In this document: in pieces, positions 12,609-13,893 of the stretch | Layout of the letters: each line of letters opens with the position of its first letter | Numbering within the stretch: position 1 is the stretch's first letter | Assembly (NCBI GenBank): GCA_902476875.1 | Contig: CABSFC010000072.1 | Span: forward strand, 1-13,893 | Direction of reading: 5' to 3' | Length of the DNA: 13,893 nt | Source: an uncultured Oscillibacter sp. | Lineage (GTDB): Bacteria; Bacillota; Clostridia; Oscillospirales; Oscillospiraceae | Notes under the pieces: model-generated | Databases searched by the model: none | The model's input: the letters and a program-made list of their open reading frames with translations, nothing else | Told to the model about the DNA's origin: nothing | Position numbers and translations under genes: made by a program

Positions 12609-12845
12609 ATGAAGTGTCCTGTCTGCGGAAAAGAGATGGAGCGGGGAAAGGTCGCGACGGATTACAGCCACGGGCTGTTCTTCCTGCCGCCTGACGGCGA
12701 GATCGGCTTTTACCCCACCGAAAAGAAGATCGAAAAGCGGGGCGGGATCGTGCTGGATGCCCCCTTCGGCTGGAATTTGCCCAACGAGATGGAAATTCCC
12801 GCCTATGTCTGCCGGGAGTGCCGGAAGATCGTGATGGAGTATTGA
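12609..12845 (+). CDS. Small zinc-ribbon protein, DUF6487-like
   Basis: This 78-residue protein begins MKCPVCGKEMERG and ends with YVCRECRKIVMEY, so C3, C6, C68 and C71 can bind one zinc ion. The middle contains a strand-rich stretch (GLFFLPPDGEIGFYPTEKK). The layout resembles DUF6487, small proteins of unknown function in Firmicutes; this is a judgement by eye. ATG 12609 is fixed by AAGGAGG (12596-12602), 6 bases upstream and directly after the rbgA stop. It sits between rbgA and rnhB in the operon and is co-transcribed with them, with no known link to either function. No membrane segment or signal peptide. Confidence 0.8.
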   Translation: MKCPVCGKEMERGKVATDYSHGLFFLPPDGEIGFYPTEKKIEKRGGIVLDAPFGWNLPNEMEIPAYVCRECRKIVMEY

Positions 12846-12846
12846 A

Positions 12847-13470
12847 ATGGACCTTTGGATATACGAACGGGAACAGTGGGACAGCGGCTTCCAGACCGTC
12901 TGCGGCGTGGACGAGGCGGGGGCCGGGCCTCTGGCGGGGCCGGTGTACGCCGCCGCCGTCATATTGCCCCGGAAGCTGGACATCCCCGGGCTGAACGACT
13001 CCAAGCAGCTGACGGAGAAGAGGCGGGAGGCCCTGTACGATATCATCACCGCCCAGGCCGTCGCCTGGAGCGTTGCCCGTGTGGAGGCGGCGGAGATCGA
13101 CGAGCTGGACATCCTCAACGCCCGGATGCTGGCAATGACCCGGGCCATCGGCGGGCTGTCCGTGAAGCCGGACATGGCCCTGATCGACGGCAACCGGGAC
13201 CACGGCAGCCGCTGCGCCATTGAGACGCCCCACGTCACCATTGTCAGGGGCGACGGCAAAAGCGCGTCCATCGCGGCGGCGTCCATCCTGGCGAAGGTCA
13301 GCCGGGACCGCTACGTGTCCGGCGAGCTGCATGACCTGTATCCCCAGTATCAATTCGCCAAGCACAAGGGATACGGCACAAAGCTCCATTATGAGATGCT
13401 GGACCAATACGGCCCCTGTCCCCAGCACCGGGCGACATTTCTGAAAAAGTGGGAGGCGCGGAGGCCATGA
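12847..13470 (+). CDS. rnhB: Ribonuclease HII
   Basis: RNase HII nicks DNA 5' of misincorporated ribonucleotides and cuts RNA in RNA-DNA hybrids. The protein of 207 residues is of normal length. The four catalytic acids are present: D22 and E23 (GVDEAG), D114 (LIDGN) and D136 (VRGDGKS), as is the HKGYGTKLH motif with its junction-reading tyrosine. The unusual point is GVDEAGAGPLAGP: alanine (A26, codon GCC at 12922-12924) replaces the arginine of the normal GRG motif, which contacts the ribonucleotide at the RNA-DNA junction. ATG 12847 lies 1 base after the preceding stop, with a weak GGAG about 8 bases upstream, so translation is probably coupled. The end overlaps yraN by ATGA. Confidence 0.96.
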   Translation: MDLWIYEREQWDSGFQTVCGVDEAGAGPLAGPVYAAAVILPRKLDIPGLNDSKQLTEKRREALYDIITAQAVAWSVARVEAAEIDELDILNARMLAMTRAIGGLSVKPDMALIDGNRDHGSRCAIETPHVTIVRGDGKSASIAAASILAKVSRDRYVSGELHDLYPQYQFAKHKGYGTKLHYEMLDQYGPCPQHRATFLKKWEARRP

Positions 13471-13826
13471 GCCGGACGAAGGCCGCCGGAGACCGGGGAG
13501 AGGCCGAGGTGGCCCGGTACCTGCGGAAAAAGGGCTATACGCTCCTTGCCAGCCAGTGGCGCTGCCGGTTCGGGGAGCTGGACCTGGTGGCGCGGGACCG
13601 GCGGGGGACCGTCTGCTTTGTGGAGGTCAAGCTGCGAAGCGCCCATTCCATCGGCCTGCCCCGGGAATTTGTGGACGGGCGCAAGCAGGAGCGGCTGCGC
13701 TCCGCTGCCGCCGCCTATTTGAGCGCCTATGAGATCGACGCCCCCGCCCGGTTCGACGTGGCGGAGGTCTACGCGGAAAACGATGGCACGCTCCGGGTGG
13801 AGTACCTGGAGGACGCCTTTGTATAG
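13467..13826 (+). CDS. yraN: YraN family (UPF0102) nuclease-like protein
   Basis: Members of this family have the fold of Holliday-junction resolvases and restriction-type nucleases; their cellular role is not settled. The 119-residue protein is of the usual length. It has GDRGEAEVARYL (8-19), then GELDLVA with E37 and D39, then FVEVKLR with E53 and K55, together the E-x-D ... E-x-K metal site of the nuclease superfamily. The end ARFDVAEVYA is also typical. ATG 13467 overlaps the rnhB stop by ATGA, with GGGAGG (13451-13456) 10 bases upstream; an in-frame ATG at 13449 lacks such a site. The rnhB-yraN order is common in Firmicutes. It is the last gene seen in the operon. Confidence 0.92.
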   Translation: MSRTKAAGDRGEAEVARYLRKKGYTLLASQWRCRFGELDLVARDRRGTVCFVEVKLRSAHSIGLPREFVDGRKQERLRSAAAAYLSAYEIDAPARFDVAEVYAENDGTLRVEYLEDAFV

Positions 13827-13893
13827 AGAATTTTTCCTGAAAGACCTGCTAACAAAAGTCAAGTAGAAATTTCAGCTTTTGGAAGCAGCGAAA
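13827..13893. other. AT-rich end of the window after yraN
   Basis: No gene is visible. CTGAAA (13837-13842) and TTTCAG (13870-13875) form an inverted repeat with 27 bases between, and GCTT-TTGG-AAGC (13876-13887) could be a small hairpin. Neither is a clear terminator, and the sequence stops here. Confidence 0.4.

Noticed and set aside
1..13893. A new defence, mobile or toxin-antitoxin system
   Set aside because: All genes but two small ones belong to well-known core families in a normal order; no transposase, integrase, CRISPR repeats, tRNA or toxin-antitoxin pair was seen.

Overview
The window is an ordinary, gene-dense piece of core chromosome from a GC-rich, low-redundancy Firmicute. Gene content and order (dnaG-rpoD, comEC-holA, rplS-lepB-rbgA-rnhB-yraN), strong GGAGG ribosome sites and the very Clostridium-like glutamate dehydrogenase point to class Clostridia, probably the Oscillospiraceae (Flavonifractor/Oscillibacter-type gut anaerobes); the family assignment is inference. 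Sequences matching Spo0A and sigma-H sites suggest a spore-forming lineage. I see no mobile element, CRISPR array, tRNA or rRNA, and no clear new multi-gene system.

Left part (1-2706, minus strand): dnaG (primase) followed by rpoD (primary sigma factor, cut by the window edge), overlapping by 11 bases, so one operon. Its upstream region carries a sigma-H-like promoter and two Spo0A-box-like sites. Divergent from it (2926-3525, plus) is a lone Sfp-type phosphopantetheinyl transferase with a textbook promoter and its own terminator. It faces gdhA (3665-5014, minus), which has a strong separate terminator.

Middle (5015-9444, plus): a 306-bp AT-rich divergent region, then a tightly coupled operon: small XRE regulator, comEC (DNA uptake channel), holA (clamp-loader delta) and an RNase M5-like Toprim protein. 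XRE/comEC and holA/RNase M5 each overlap by ATGA.

9445-9857: a 167-bp gap with a nested inverted repeat and two perfect, tandem Spo0A boxes 10 bp apart, which overlap a candidate promoter for a small DUF6514-like gene. This is the most interesting regulatory signal I found.

Right part (9858-13893, plus): rplS with promoter, structured leader and strong terminator, then a second promoter driving an apparently continuous operon: two tandem signal peptidase I genes, rbgA (50S assembly GTPase), a small zinc-ribbon protein, rnhB (RNase HII with an unusual GAG in place of GRG) and yraN. Together these serve translation, secretion and genome upkeep. The last 67 bases hold no gene.
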